Assembly (NCBI GenBank): GCA_026874595.1
Contig: CM049320.1
Coordinates: 17,992,988-18,056,987 of the forward strand
Source: Sipunculus nudus
Lineage: Eukaryota; Annelida; Sipuncula; Golfingiida; Sipunculidae
DNA: 64,000 bases
Direction of reading: 5' to 3'
The translations under genes and the position numbers were made by a program. Below the pieces are notes generated by a model. It worked only from the letters and a program-made list of their open reading frames with translations. It was not told the DNA's origin and did no database searches. Below, one piece after another: positions 1 through 13,693 of this stretch. Numbering within the stretch: position 1 is the first letter of the stretch; every line of letters starts with the position of its first letter.

Positions 1-128
1 ACATCCGAGTTCGACACAAAAGGAGTTAAATTGGTAAGGTTTGAACCGTTTTTTGCAGGGACTTCACATTCGACTTCGACACATGGGGGAATCGAGTTAA
101 CCGAGTTTGACACAACAAAGTTTCACTG
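1..128. mobile_element. Right-end fragment of a TA-flanked DNA element
   Basis: The first 128 bases match the right end of the full element at 10236-10996, including the alternating 'TTCGAC' and 'CCGAGTTTGACA' motifs and the terminal TTTCACTG followed by TA. The left part lies outside the window. The terminal form (CAGTRAAAC... inward) and TA flank resemble pogo/Tigger-type Tc1/mariner non-autonomous elements; that class is inferred. Confidence 0.6.
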
Positions 129-879
129 TATATGGATTCTACCTAACCCCATGCATTTTAAAACCTACAGTCCTGAAGTCTTAAGAATGTAATTTCTGTG
201 GTATTGCATGGTTACCTCCTGTAACACAATCCAATATAAAATATACAATATGCAACAAACAGGCCTTGGGTCTATTCTTCAAAACAGTTTTTGCCAGCTT
301 GTTTTCAATCAATGAATACCAATATGGCAATTAATAGCAACATCAGATAATTGATGCAGTTAATTAACGCTTTTTAAAGACACGTCGCTAGACCTTTGAA
401 AGACTTGCTGTGAATGCCATGACATGGGTAGAGCTACAGGAAAGAAACATGAAAAAATACCAGCTCATATGCAATTAAAATGTCTAAAGAATTACTGAAT
501 ACCATATATATTCGATGAATATTACCACAAAGACAGTATCTTATTAAAAACTGTATGGTCTGGTCAGTACTTATATAGCTTTGTATGAAGCATGTTGATT
601 ATTTGAAAGTATATTTAGGCAAAATCCATGCCGACATTTGTTACTATACAACCCTAGAATACAAAAAGTATATGTATGAATAAATCGAAAGACATATTAC
701 CATATAACCACCAAAATGTAAACCGTTACTCAATCGATCATGGATCATGAGTGCTTTACTCATTCACAGGCAAATAAACAGCTTACCACTGAATGGGTTT
801 CCGGTCATATTTCTCATATGTAGCTCCCAGGTCATGTTTACATTTATCGTTAACTACCACCTATTGTCATCCTTTTGGT

Positions 880-882
<3 letters not shown>

Positions 883-937
<55 letters not shown>
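883..937. repeat. (TA)n microsatellite
   Basis: About 55 bp of uninterrupted TA dinucleotide. The equivalent position in copy B (11744-11787) is a compound (AT)n(GT)n tract, so the locus changed repeat type after duplication. Confidence 0.95.
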
Positions 938-940
<3 letters not shown>

Positions 941-1809
941 TGTGGGTTGATATTACACTTTGGTATCAAGGTAACAAGTTACACGTACTTTGACAGTACT
1001 CCTGTTATCAGGTGGATATTGGCCAAGGACATAAGACAAAACAACTATATGTACTTTGATAGTCCTTTATACCTCCTCTTCGTAGCATGCACGTATTTAC
1101 GTGGTTCCACTCGAGGTTATGAATCATGTCAGTCCAAAGAAACATACCATACTGTGTTAACGTGAGGTTGCAAAATGTCCTACAGCTATGAGATGTACAC
1201 AGGCTATTTTGTGCGGTTTTTTTTTTCGTTGTATTAATACGATTATAAAAACAAAAAATGCACGTACGTATTTATTCCTCATATAATGGTAACGTGGAAA
1301 AAATTTGGACATTTGTTAAAATATTATTGACGGTTACTTTCATACATATTATATTGAATATTATATCGGGACTTCCTGAAATTAATAAACAGACGTTCAA
1401 ACAGTTATTCAAGCAGTTCAAAACACACTTGTTATTTATATAGATAATTCTAGTCATATATCCAACCTAGCACCGTTTGAACAACACATTCTGTTTTTCA
1501 TGGACCCTATCAGTAATACATGGTGATTTGGATATATATTCTTCGATCGGTTTAGAGTTATCTTTAATACTTATTTGCATTTTTTTTTCTTTCTGTTTCA
1601 AATATAATTAGCGATATGATATACCAATGAATATAGACTATTAGTGTCCGCAAGTATCTGTCAAAAACTCGACGTCTCGCAGCAGGCACCTGTAAGGTGA
1701 TCAGATTAGAGGAAGTCAAGGAGGCGATACGACGATGTACCTTGTCGTGCAATATAGGTGAGATTATTTAAGGCATAAAACAACTTCAGAGGCCACAACG
1801 TGTACTTGA

Positions 1810-3345
1810 GATACAGTGCACTCCCATGATAATTTATTTTAAAGATATGTGCTAGCAAAATGGACCTTGGTATGGTGTAACCATACAGAGAGAACTATGT
1901 ATTTAGATGTTAAAGGTTATCTGACAAATGTGTCCGTCGAGGACAGTTGCTGATCGCTTGCCAGACTACGGTTTATAGCAAAATGTATATAATATATAAT
2001 ATATACTAATATATAAAACGTATATACCTACACACATATATAATACCCTTACTATATACACATCAGTAATTAGAAGAACGCCCGGCATGTACAAATACAT
2101 CCAGCATATAGAAACACATATAGTATATCAATATATTGTAGAACGTTAATAAAACAATCACATAAAACAACAAATCACTTGAAACAGGTTATACCCAGCA
2201 TAATGACTTGCTTATATTGTATATATATCCATATATACCTAAATCATAATGATGAGGGAAACAATACTTCATATCAATAATAATGTAAAGTAATTCCATC
2301 ATGACGGTTAAAGAATTGATTTGTAAATAGAAAGGTTACTCTGCAGGACCAAATGATATCAGGATTCCTTACACGGTTTATGTTTGTCAAACTATTTGTG
2401 AACCAGGTCAGTTATATTTAAGAAATAAATTACATATTTGCTAGTCGGTCTGGGCAAAATAAAAAGACTCGTACTACATTTCCGTGAGGCTACGTACAAA
2501 GTACAGGCGTTACAAAAGACTGAATGTCATTTCAGGTATGCTTTGAAATACCTATATTTACACACTCTTTAAGGTTATTGTTTCAGGGTAATTACATCAC
2601 GAAAGCACATGAACACCACATACACCTGAATTCATTTTTTACTTTACCTAACATATGCTAATTTGTGTGTAGGCATTAAAAACATAACATAATTTATCCC
2701 CTGCTGTTGTGAGTTTTTTTTTCTGTTTACTGGATGAGCATAGTGCTGCAAATATGTTTTCATCTGATTAAGATCCCTGGAAATAAACAAACAGCAACAA
2801 ATAATTATAGCAATATTTAGAAAGAATATATTAACATCATGTTATGTTTTTTACCGTGTATTGAATCTGAGCAGATAAAGCCTATTCTGTTCAGAGAATC
2901 CATCTGGTATCAACAACTATGCTACGAATGAAAAAAGTACAAAACATGGCGCCATTTACTTGCATCGCCTGAGAACCTGCACGAGGCTGCCCAAGATTAA
3001 TTGCTATAAAGCGACCTCAAATGAGATCAACGCGAATTTAGTCTTATCTCATGTAAGCTTTTTATTCACCACTGTGTCTTATCACGTACGCCCTGTTCAC
3101 ATTGCGACGGCCTTGGTGTCGAGTGTTGCCATTTGGATCATAAAAATTATACCATGGGTGTTCAGTATAACCTAGCAGTCTGCCTTATATCAAGCCACCC
3201 AAAACCTTTCTTTGGTGAACAATATTTTTCCAATTCAACTGATTTGTATCACATAGCAAAAATTTGCGTAAAAAGTGATAACAAAATTGAATTATCAATA
3301 GTAATTTAAACATTACCTAACACATAACTTAGCCTATTCAACTTT
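1810..3345. repeat. Duplicated block Q, copy 1
   Basis: The sequence is collinear with 7270-8560 and, over its right part, with 16990-17520. The best conserved part is the 270-bp core at about 3010-3280. No ORF with recognisable homology is present; a 71-codon frame at 2960-3175 is not conserved as a frame in the other copies and is not called. Confidence 0.8.
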
Positions 3346-4130
3346 AAGCGGTTTTAGCCTATATATTTATATATGTGTGTGTGTCTGTTGAGAGAATGAG
3401 TTGGAATACGAGTACACAAAAACTGTTTGTGATTTTTCTTAGCGGTGACATGCTACAACAACACATAATTGTGCCAATATTTCTTTATGTTATACCTATA
3501 CTCTTATTTTGTTACTGCATAATGGGAAACTCGAAAATGTAGTTCGCCGTTATTCGCATGGTGGCAGCACTATCGCCAGGGTCCGACCGTCGTTTGGTGT
3601 AATTACGGTATCGCGGTGTTTACCTGCTGTGAGTAAAGCGGTCATAGGATCCAACCTCATACATTAAGGTATGTTCAGCGTTTTTGCGACATGGAAACGA
3701 CGTGTTCTTAATTCAGATAACATTTAATAAGTATATATTACTATAAATACGTTTTCTTTTTCATGATATAAGTAACCGCGAGCGACAACATAATGCACTT
3801 AACTGTACCCGCTGTTCAGGCCAAACAAACGTTTTCCATATGTAATGACCGTATCTCATTCATTGTACACTGTCGTCTATAAAATGATATGATTAATTAT
3901 TAATGTATATTTTCTATAAACCTGACTTAATTCCTGAAAGAAAATGTCTTTTTTATTTATTTTCGCGCAAAAGAAACAGGTTGTGTAATTTGTTAAAAAT
4001 CCACCGGGACATCTGTGAATTTTTTTAAACTCTGAGAACACTGACAGAATATATGATAGGGACAGTGTATTCGTATATGACTGAAAAAAAGTATCTATCA
4101 GAGCACTAAAATGCAGTTTAAACGTATGAG
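3346..4130. other. Non-coding stretch, no gene recognised
   Basis: AT-rich sequence. A short GC-richer island at about 3530-3665 stands out from its surroundings but has no recognisable frame. It is not part of the clearly duplicated blocks. Confidence 0.4.
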
Positions 4131-5265
4131 GCAACTTATTAAGAATCATTTATTACTCTGCGCACTTTATGTAACAGGATTACAGAATACAGGATAGTAT
4201 GTACGGTACATATAAAAGAGACCATGGGACTTGTATATTTAGTACCTAAAGGGGTAAGGTGTAATGTACAGAGTGTATTTATTGGACGCCATGACGAATT
4301 TTACCATGGGAATGATAGGGAACAAAGACCACTCTGCCCCGTGTATGTAATGCGAGTTAGAAAAGACCAAATACTCTGCACCGTGTATTGATTATCAGAG
4401 CACTATATATTGTGCTTAGGATAAGCATATGATAAGGAGCATAGAACACTCAGTGCTGGGTATTAATAGGAACAAAAGATTTTTTTGCAGTATATCTGAC
4501 AGCGACCAAGAAACATTTGTGTACAAAACTACTGATAGGGACAACAGAATATTTTTAAAATACGTATGTAAAGGGCCAAAAAGCAATAAGTATCATGTAT
4601 ATGAAAGTACCATGAAGTAGTCAGCACAGGGTATCTGATGAGACCAACGAAGCATTTGTACAGTATTACTGATTGGCTCAATGGAGTGTTTTTCGTAATG
4701 CATGTTAAAAGGACAACAGAGACATACGCATCGTGTGTATGAAACTGTACAAAGTGGACGCATGAGAGTATAAATATTAGAATACATATTATGTATCTGA
4801 TAGGGAACATTGTTTCTTGTATTTAGGCTCTTCTTGGCATCCTTTACCGTCTAAACAATGGGTTAAAAATAAACACTCTTTAATAATTATAATATATAGT
4901 ATGGTCACTAGGGCTCATCCATAAAGCTTTTATGCCTAGGCCATAAGTATTTGTATCTATTATGAATTTTATGTATGTAATTACAGAAAGATATATTCCA
5001 TTACTCTTATATAACCTAAATGATTAAAAACCTTTAATCCAGCATATACAATGTTTATGTTTGTATGGAAATCGCACATGCCTAGTACCATTTTTCAAAG
5101 ATAAAGATTTCCTTGATATTTAGGGTAGCATGTTGTTTGGCTTTTCTGTTTCTTCTGCTAATGGGCCCATCGATTTTGTTTCGATATTCTTTGTTTTATC
5201 ACAGTGTTTACATTGAAGTGTTAATGTGAGATGATTCCACTGAAACCTGCATACGTAAAGCTACA

Positions 5266-5331
<66 letters not shown>

Positions 5332-6150
5332 TCTAAGCAATAAATGTATTACATATTTCCATAGATCGATTGGTATGCCTTGATTTTTTGCATCCTTTTC
5401 TTTGATACTTTCAATTCCACTGAAACATTTAAGAATATTTTATTGAAATGATCATTGCTATGGCTCCCACATAGTTTGCCATATATGTAGATGTATCGAT
5501 GTTTTATGACGAACGCATGTGGCTGCTGTCCTTGCCGGAAAGAAAAAACAGCAGATAAACGGATAAATATAAGTTGGAATTTCCAAATTAAGCCAATAGG
5601 ACAAATGGTGTGCATACGCGTTTTTTTCCTAAGATATTAAAAGAATGGACCAGAATTGCTGCTACAAGTGTTCAATAAAACATGGTCGGAAAGCATTTTG
5701 TGATTGTATTCATTTATAAAGTTTTCTGGCCTTCAGTATTAATGGGTGACAAAATTGAAACTATAGTAAAATAGAGAAGTGACTCTATTTTACACATATT
5801 TCTTTGATAGTTTCCCGATTAGTAGAGGGAGTTTGTCTTCTCATGAAATACCTGGTTCTCGGGTGCTACCCATACGTTTCAATACGCAACCAATTTTGTT
5901 AAATGAAAATTTACGTCTAAGTAATGGGTAGAGAAAGTATTTCTTGTAGCATACCCGTCGAGTTGTATCACTAATCAAACCATCCTGAATATTACGGGCT
6001 CCACCTCTATAATCTATACCATTCCTTTTCTCAAAGCTGGAAACCGAGATTGGCGTATATGTCCGTATATGGGTAAGGGATTACTTCAAACTTGATGATT
6101 ACGTGTTTGCGTATATACCTTAACTAATCGAATCGCCCAATAGTACAGAG
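4130..6150. repeat. Duplicated block R, copy A
   Basis: Homologous in direct orientation to about 14390-16095. The first 700 bp are a very degenerate internal repeat: phrases like 'TATCTGATAGGGAACA' and 'CTCTGCACCGTGTAT' recur every few tens of bases. A long (TA)n run (5269-5330) is present here and absent in copy B. No coding region recognised. Confidence 0.8.
5269..5330. repeat. (TA)n microsatellite
   Basis: About 62 bp of TA dinucleotide inside block R copy A, lacking at the corresponding place in copy B. Confidence 0.95.
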
Positions 6151-6733
6151 AGCACTTGGGTTTAGGTGGCTCTTGCCACAAAGCGTAATAACTACATCTC
6201 ATCCACCTTACAAGTTCATGAATTCAATTTTCTCTTATGTGTCTGTTTGAGAAATAAAAAGCAATGTCATGTTCAAATGTCAGCACCAAACATTTACAAA
6301 AAAACAAGCAATGTTAACAGAATGACTTAATTTTCTATAGGGACTGCTCTTCTCTCATGACATTCCATGCAAAAGCTTGTCACATGTCTGGCATTATGCA
6401 AATAAACTAAGTGAGGTTATTAAAAGAAAATTCCTGTGTCTATTATATTCCAATATTATTTTCCTTCCCCTCTCCACTTGGTATCATATACAGTGAAATC
6501 AAGCAATCCTTTTTCTCAACATATGACCTATCGACCATTGATAAGAGGGGATTCTAGATCTAGTTGTGACGTCACACATCTAGTGGCTAGTTTGTTAATT
6601 ATTATTAACATTATAGAATCTAAAAAGGAAAGACTCGAGCCCTGACATGTTGTTCAAACTATTGCAGGAAGTTCCCCCTACCTGAAGGACCATGCCTAAC
6701 ATCATAGTCTTTCTTCAGTGAAGGAATATTTAT

Positions 6734-6781
<48 letters not shown>

Positions 6782-7265
6782 AGGGTGTGTGTGTGTGTGT
6801 GCGAACATCGTGGAAAAGGATTTGTTTTTAATTCGTGGTGTTACATTGTCACTCACTTTGAAATGTGGTCACATACAATAAATCTTCCTTGAGGGGAGCA
6901 AACATGGGTTATTTGTATTACTTAGATATAATCAATTGTGTCGCCATTTTTATCGCAGTAAACAAATACTAATTACAAAGTTAGGATATTCAGATTTCAC
7001 ATATTGTTTCACTTATAATGGGAAATGGTATATTGGTCAAACCTGTTGATTATGTAAAGCATGATAATTCATTAATATTTGGTGAAAATACTCAATAAAA
7101 TCACTTATTGACCTGTGTTAGAACACGCCGAATCCCATAAATTTATTTCACTATTTTTCCATCCGTATGGAACGTGCATGGCGCCTCCAACATTACTATG
7201 TTGTTTTCGAGATTAAAAAAGACCACAGGTTAGGTCATTTGTCTAGTTGCACGGGTGTCAGGGGT
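6151..7265. other. Non-coding stretch with (AT)n(GT)n tract
   Basis: No gene recognised. A compound (AT)n(GT)n microsatellite occupies about 6740-6802. A consensus cAMP-response-element octamer TGACGTCA lies at 6567-6574 within a small palindromic neighbourhood; one octamer is expected by chance in this much sequence, so no function is assigned. Confidence 0.5.
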
Positions 7266-7269
7266 TTTA

Positions 7270-8560
7270 GAATTACTCCCATGATACGTTATACTTAAGT
7301 GTTCATGGCGTGTACTAGTAAAACTGGGCCTTGTTAATGTGTAACCATAAAGAAAGAATTATGTATTCAGCTGATATAGTTTATCTGGTAAATGTGTGCG
7401 ACGAGAACAGTGGCATACGAAGGTTAGGCCGCGGTTTTGTGGCAAAATATGTATAATATATGATATATACTAATATATAAAACATATATACCCCACAGAT
7501 ATGTAATACATTTAGTATAAATATATAAGTGAGTAGAAGTACATCCTGCATGTAAAAACACGTAGTATATCAATATATATTAGTACGTTGCATAGAAAAA
7601 ATTACATAAACAGCAAATCACTTGAAATCAATTTATAATAAGCAAAAGGACTCGTTTGTATGGAATATCTATTCATAAATACCCAAATCATAATGATTAG
7701 GGAAACTTTATTCGTCATCTTAATAATAAGGTAAAGAAATATCATCATGTAGGTTAAAGAATGGATGCATATGTAGCCATGTAGAAATTTAGCCCTACAG
7801 GACCAACGGTTATCACGATTCCTTTAATGGTTTTTATGTGTCCAACTATTTGTGAACCAGGTCTGTTATTTTAAAGAAATTAATTACATATTTGCTGGTC
7901 GGTCTAATCAAAATAAAATGATTCATACAATATTTTTGTGAGGCTACGTACAAAGTACAATACTAAGCTTTGAAATACATATATTTATACATACTTTTGG
8001 TTATTGCTTCAGGTTATTATATCAAGAAAGCACATTTACACCACATGTACCTGATTTAATTTTTACATCGCCTAAAATATGCTATGTTTGTGCGTAGGCA
8101 TTAAAAAGCATATTTTATTTTCTGTTTACTAAATTATCTTTATGCTGCAAATGTGTTCTCATTTTTTAGTGGAAATTTACAAGCAGTATAGGACAAGCTG
8201 TTCCAAGATTAATTGCTTTAAACGACCTCAAATGAGACCAATGCGAATTTAGTCTTATATCATGTAAGCTTTTTATTCATGAACGGTGTCTTATCACGTA
8301 CGCACTGTACTCATTACACCGGCCTTGGTGTCGATGTCGCGTGTTTCGATTTAGGGCATGAACAGTCTATACCATGGCCGTATAGTATGACCTGGCAGTC
8401 TACCTATTATCAGGTCACATAAAAACCTTTCTTGGGTGAACAATTTTTTTCCAATTCAACTGATTTTTATCACATAACCAAATTTTGCTTACAAATAATG
8501 AAAAGAATATTACAATTGCATTATTAATTGAAACATTACCTAACACAGGTTATAGCCTGG
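7270..8560. repeat. Duplicated block Q, copy 2
   Basis: Collinear with 1810-3345 but shorter, with deletions around 8100-8210. The 270-bp core is at about 8215-8490. This copy lies about 4 kb after block R starts, the same order as R and Q copy 3 in the second large block (14.4-17.5 kb). Confidence 0.8.
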
Positions 8561-10235
8561 TGTTTATGGCGTCATGAACTTTGGACCTGAAAACTAAATG
8601 TACATTTCCAGCCAGAGTGTTAAAGGAAAAATTGCGATGTCTGTACAAGCTTTAAGGTATTCGCTCTGATGTTGTAACTATAGGTTCTAAATTTAATCTA
8701 CATGACGACTGATTACCGTTGCCTCGAGCATATGAAACTTAAACATGGTACCGGTACTAATGTCATGAAATTCATATTGTGCGGCTAGGCTCATATAATC
8801 CATATTATTTAATAGTATTCATTTCGCACAATTAATTGATTTCAATTAAACGGCATAGTAAAAAACGATCCCTGTCAAGTTTCACCAATATGATAGTAAA
8901 CTAGTCGTTATTTTAGGTCTGGTGCATTTCTAAAGATTTGTTTTCACCAACATCTTGCGGTAATGAATATAATAATCGTAGTTGAATCTGACCTGTACCT
9001 CATAGCTCTGTTTTAGAAATTAATTATTATTTCAATTACAGGAAAATACACCTACGACAATCTTTTTATCATTTTATAAAACATAAATATAATATATTAG
9101 CCATTCCAATTAATCGCTGTAAAATAATAATGAAATATGAGCACCAATAACGCTTGTTGTTTAAAGTATAATGCATGTACCTTGTAATGTTCGATAGACT
9201 TATTTTTAGTGTATCATCTAGCATAGCATTACAAAAAAATAAAGATTCCGTTTATTCAGAATCATATCAACAAGTCTTTACAGCAACAAACATCGTTTGT
9301 CCTTTAACGTGTTATCACTGACATTGTCACATGATATCAATATTTTCTAGCCTGGAACGCCGTCCTCAGGTCTTGGAACAAGAACCTTATTTTAATCGGT
9401 GAGCTCTTTTGTATCAATGTTTATCCTTCAGCAAATGTTTTCTGGTTTTTAACGAATGGGTTTTCTTCAATTATACATAGACCTTGGATAATCTGGCGTT
9501 TATTTACCCGTTTTCATATAAGACGAACTCGGTATTACAATCAAGCAAATGGACAGAGCGTTAGATCATTTAAAACTTATGCAGTATCATTACCAATATC
9601 ATATGCATACCATTAAGTGTAACTTATTAAATACATTGGATACAGAGATGCAGATAGGAAAGTATGATGGCACTTTTGGGGCTCTAGCTGTTTGGTTGGG
9701 GCAGTTTGAGCCTGAATTTGAGAGCTGAATAGTAAAATCTGCAACAATCTGATGGCTTAAGTCTCGAGACTTCATGTATATCATTATATTAGATGTTCAC
9801 ATACGCGACCTTTTCCAAAACAACCAGTACAGCTGTGCTTCAGATTAATCGGTATGATTTTCTATTATAATTTATTGTATTTGATCTTTAAACCCAGGTT
9901 TGCTTCTTGTATCTCAACCAATCATCTTGTTACCTGTATATTACAGTTGTAGAAGTGCATACAATAACTCCATTAAACTTGAAACAAAATATTCGCCCTG
10001 ATAACATTCGATTGTGAAATGATTCAATGCGGAAATTGATCGTTGCAGTCCATATCATTCATAATCAGTTTCTGGAGTTTTTTTCATTTTGTTCTGGCAA
10101 CGAAATGTAAATACCCTGGGCTGTATTCAAGCACCTGAACAGGGTCAGTTTATCGTTTAAGCCTGTCCTAATTACTTCATTATAATGTAGAATATAAATA
10201 GATCGTAAATGATTCCAAGCAATTGCTTACATATA
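8561..10235. other. Non-coding stretch, includes diverged block S (about 8835-9060)
   Basis: AT-rich sequence without a recognised gene. The part around 8835-9060 is alignable by eye with 18040-18300 (shared phrases such as 'ATGATAG[T/C]AAACTAGTCGT' and the following 'GTACCTCAT...GGAAAATA'), which extends the large duplication to this side. The 61-codon frame at 9599-9784 on the minus strand has no recognisable features. Confidence 0.5.
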
Positions 10236-10996
10236 CAATAAAACCTCGTTTTGTCGAAGTCGAAGGGACTGGTAAAATAACTTCGACACAACCAGAGTTC
10301 GAGACAACCGATATTCATTATATTCAACCTTCCTCATTCTTGCTTATTATCGATAAATACTTCACATGTATAAGGCCTATAGTATATGGTCCTCACAAAT
10401 ATTTGCGTGAAAGAAACAACACATTTTTTATTTAATTTTTACATTTATTTACTACTAATAAAAAAAGCATATAAGTACCACTAAAAATAGGATTAGGTAA
10501 GTGAAGAAAGTGAAATAAGAGCATATACATGTATTAAACTTAAAGCACACATATCATCCACGAATTGGCTTACATCATTTTCAGTTCAACACTTCAGTTC
10601 TTTAAATTATGTAACTGGTCATCATGCCCGTAGGTATGATTGACAGACCGTGCACAACTGTTATCCAAACATTAAAGCGGCATGACCTCTAGTCGGATGA
10701 CAAAGCTATCGCGCTTGATAAGTAAGAGCCTTGCAGGTAGCATTTACGTTTTACGTTTTACAATGCACAACTGTTACCCAAACATTCAACCGACATGACT
10801 TCGAGTTACGCGATAGGAAAACTAACCGGCGACCAACAAAACAACTTGACACATCAGGTTTTTCGACACATCCGAGTTCGACAGTAAAGGAGTTAAATTA
10901 GTAAGGTTTTAATCGATTTTTGCAGGGACTTCACATTCGACTTCGACACATGCGGGAATTCGACTTAACCGAGTTTGACACAACAAAGTTTTACTG
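10236..10996. mobile_element. 761-bp TA-flanked non-autonomous DNA element
   Basis: Begins CAATAAAACCTCG and ends AAAGTTTTACTG, which are imperfect inverted repeats of one another, and is flanked on both sides by TA (10234-10235 and 10997-10998). Sub-terminal regions carry multiple TTCGAC/GTCGAA motifs on both sides. An internal direct repeat of the phrase 'GCACAACTGTTA[T/C]CCAAACATT' occurs at about 10650 and 10766. There is no transposase. TA duplication and terminal form suggest the pogo/Tigger branch of Tc1/mariner; alternative classes with a TA target are possible. Confidence 0.65.
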
Positions 10997-11745
10997 TATA
11001 TGGATTCTACCTAACCCCATGCATTTAAAAACCTACAATCCTGAAGTCTTAAGAATGTAATTTCTGTGGTATTGCATGGTTACCGCCGGTAACACAATCC
11101 AATATACAATATACAATATCCAACAAACAGGCCTTAGGTCTATTCTTCAAAAGGTTTTTGCCAACTGGCTTCAATCAATGATTACCATAATTAATATCGA
11201 AATCAGATAATTGATGAGTTAATTAACGCTTTTTAAAGACATCGCTAGACCTTTGAAAGACTTGCTGTGAATGCCATGACATGAGTAGAGCTACATGAAA
11301 AAAACATGAAAAATTACCAGCTCATATGCATTTAAAATGTCTGAAGAATTACTGAATACCATATATATTCGATGAATATTACCACATAGACAGTATCTTA
11401 TATAAAACCGTATGGTGTGGTCAGTACTTATATAGCCTAGTATGAAGCGTGTTGATTATTTGAAATTATATTTAGTCAAAATCCATGCCGACATTTCTTA
11501 CAACCCGAGAACACAAAAAGTATGTTTATGAATTAAATCGAAAGACCTATTACCATATTACCATATTACCACTTAAATGTTAACCGTTATTCAATCGATC
11601 ATGGATCATGAGTGCTTTACTCATTAACAGGCAATTAAAACAGCTTACCACTGAATGGGTTTCCGGTCATATTTCTCATATGTAGCTCACAGGTCATGTT
11701 TACATTTATCATTAATTACAACCTCTTGTCATCATATTTGTTAGG

Positions 11746-11787
<42 letters not shown>

Positions 11788-12645
11788 TGATATTACACTT
11801 TGGTATCAAGGTGACAAGTTACACGTACTTTAACAGTACTCCTGTTATCCAGGTGGATATTGGTCAAGGACATAAGACAAAACAACTATATGAACTTTGA
11901 TAGTCATATATACCTCCCCTCGTACCATGCACGTATTTATGTGGTTTCACTCGAGGTTATGAATCATATCAGACCAAAGCAACATACCAAACTGTGTAAA
12001 GGTGAGGTTACAAAATGTCCTACAGCTATGAGATGTACACAGGCTATTTTGTGCGGTTTTTTTTCGTTGTATTAATACGATAATAAAATAAAAAAATGCA
12101 CGTACGTATTTATTCCTCATATAATGGTAACGTGCAAATCTTTGGAAATTTGTTAGAATATTATTGAGGGTTACTTTCGTACATATTATATTGAAAATTA
12201 TATCGGGACTTCCTGAAATTGATAAACACACGTTCAATCAGTTATTCAAGCAGTTCAAAGCACACACTTGTTATTTATTTAGATAATCCTGGTCATATAT
12301 CGACCCTAGCACCGTTTGAACTAAGCGATCTGTTTTTCATGGACCCTATTAGTCCTACATGATGATTTGGATATTTATTCTTCGATCGGTTTAGAGTTAT
12401 CTTTAATTCTTATTTACATTGTTTTTTTTCTGTTTCAAATATAATTGGCGATATGATATACCAATGAATATGGACTATTAGTGTCCGCAAGTATCTGACA
12501 AAAACTCGACGTCTCTCAGCAGCCACCTGTAAGGTGATCAGATAAGAGGAAGTCAAGAAGGCGATACGACGATGTACCTTGTCGTGCAATATAGGTGAGA
12601 TTATTTAAGGCATAAAACAACTTCAGAGGCCACAACGTGTACTTG
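10866..12645. repeat. Duplicated block P, copy B
   Basis: Direct-orientation copy of 1-1805. It starts inside the TA-flanked element and continues through the (AT)n(GT)n tract at 11744-11787 to the point where an NHL-domain remnant begins. Many substitutions and small indels show that the duplication is not recent. Confidence 0.85.
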
Positions 12646-12669
12646 AGATACAATGTTGGCCGGACGCAA

Positions 12670-13340
12670 CAATGAAAAAGGCACGTCAAATCAAAATTTT
12701 GCCAGATGGTTCAGCCGTGGTAATTGATTTTTAGGGTCCATCGCGTGAAGTAAACACCGCCGCAGAGTACGTAGAGATATATGCCATGCCAGCTGCACGT
12801 TCGCTTTGTGTTTATAAGGGTAATGTCTTTTTTCTGTGAGAGAAATCCATCAAGTGTATTAAAGTTTGCCTCAGGAGGAGCATATTTTAATTCATTTGCG
12901 AAGCTTCCTCCTATGAAAAGGACTCTCAAAAATGCCATAACAAGGAAAATCTTTGACCATGATTTACTTTGCAGCTTTGTATTAGTATCAAATCGAATAT
13001 CACACTATTTCATGTGAAGAAATAATAAAACATGGAGCAGGGTGGAAGTATTTAAATAAAATGGTGTATCTTACGTAACATAGGTAATATTGGCGAATCA
13101 TATCTGTCCCGCCCATCGGATATAAAATTACTTAATAATGGGAATTTAATTGTAGCCGATCGATACCAAGACAGGGTTGTTGAATTTCAAACCGATGGCA
13201 CATATGTTAAGGAACTCCTCAATGCAGAAGATGGCCTTGTACGCCCGTCTGACATGGACTATAAGCATCCTTTTATCTGGGTGCAACAGCATGATGATAA
13301 CAGTGCGGCTTGTTTTTGTGTAAATTTAGATGAATTATAA
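12670..13340 (+). pseudogene. Broken NHL/B-box-type gene remnant
   Basis: Two pieces match the C-terminal beta-propeller of the intact TRIM-like gene at 31160-32644. The first (about 12675-12840) reads RQIKILPDGSAVVIDF, then a stop, and a weakly matching continuation ending near LCVYKGNV. The last (13062-13340, 92 codons plus stop) is open and reads through NIGNIG, DIKLLNNGNLIVADR and ELLNAEDGLVRPSDMDY to a TAA. The stretch between them (12850-13060) is deleted or scrambled. The RING and B-box part is missing altogether. It is therefore a dead or partial paralogue; the open last segment could alternatively be a terminal exon of a rearranged gene, but no exon upstream supports that. It replaces block Q in the second copy of the large duplication. 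Confidence 0.8.
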
Positions 13341-13655
13341 TGCCAAAGTGGCCTTCCTGATATGATACATTATTTAAGATGATCATTTAGCCAAAAATAA
13401 ATTAGGTCGTTATGGCTTTCATATCCTTATATTGAAATTCTATGACGCCAATACTTACTCTTTCGCCGTAACCAAAGAAGCTGGTCAAAGGGACAGCGAA
13501 GATAGTGCACCAACTCACAGTACTCCCATTATTAAATGATTGATTTTGAAAGGAGATACCATTGCACCATTACTTATTCTTTTCAATGGATACGTTTACT
13601 TTTATATGATTTTTTATTTTATTTTATCTTTGTTTATATGAACCATACAGTTTAA

Positions 13656-13693
<38 letters not shown>

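Larger units (their letters stand above)
1..1805. repeat. Duplicated block P, copy A
   Basis: This stretch is repeated in direct orientation at 10866-12650 with high similarity and small indels. It includes the element end, the text around 400-720, a (TA)n microsatellite and the 1000-1800 segment. Homology stops just after 'TTGAGATACA'; copy B then continues into an NHL-gene remnant and copy A into block Q. No protein-coding signal was recognised; the open frames here run through (TA)n or are short. Confidence 0.85.

Noticed and set aside
747-1165. Open frames of 66-96 codons through (TA)n
   Set aside because: They consist of Tyr-Ile repeats from a microsatellite and overlap in all three frames.
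10223-10435. 70-codon frame at the start of the TA-flanked element
   Set aside because: It starts outside and runs into a non-coding element; not conserved in copy A.
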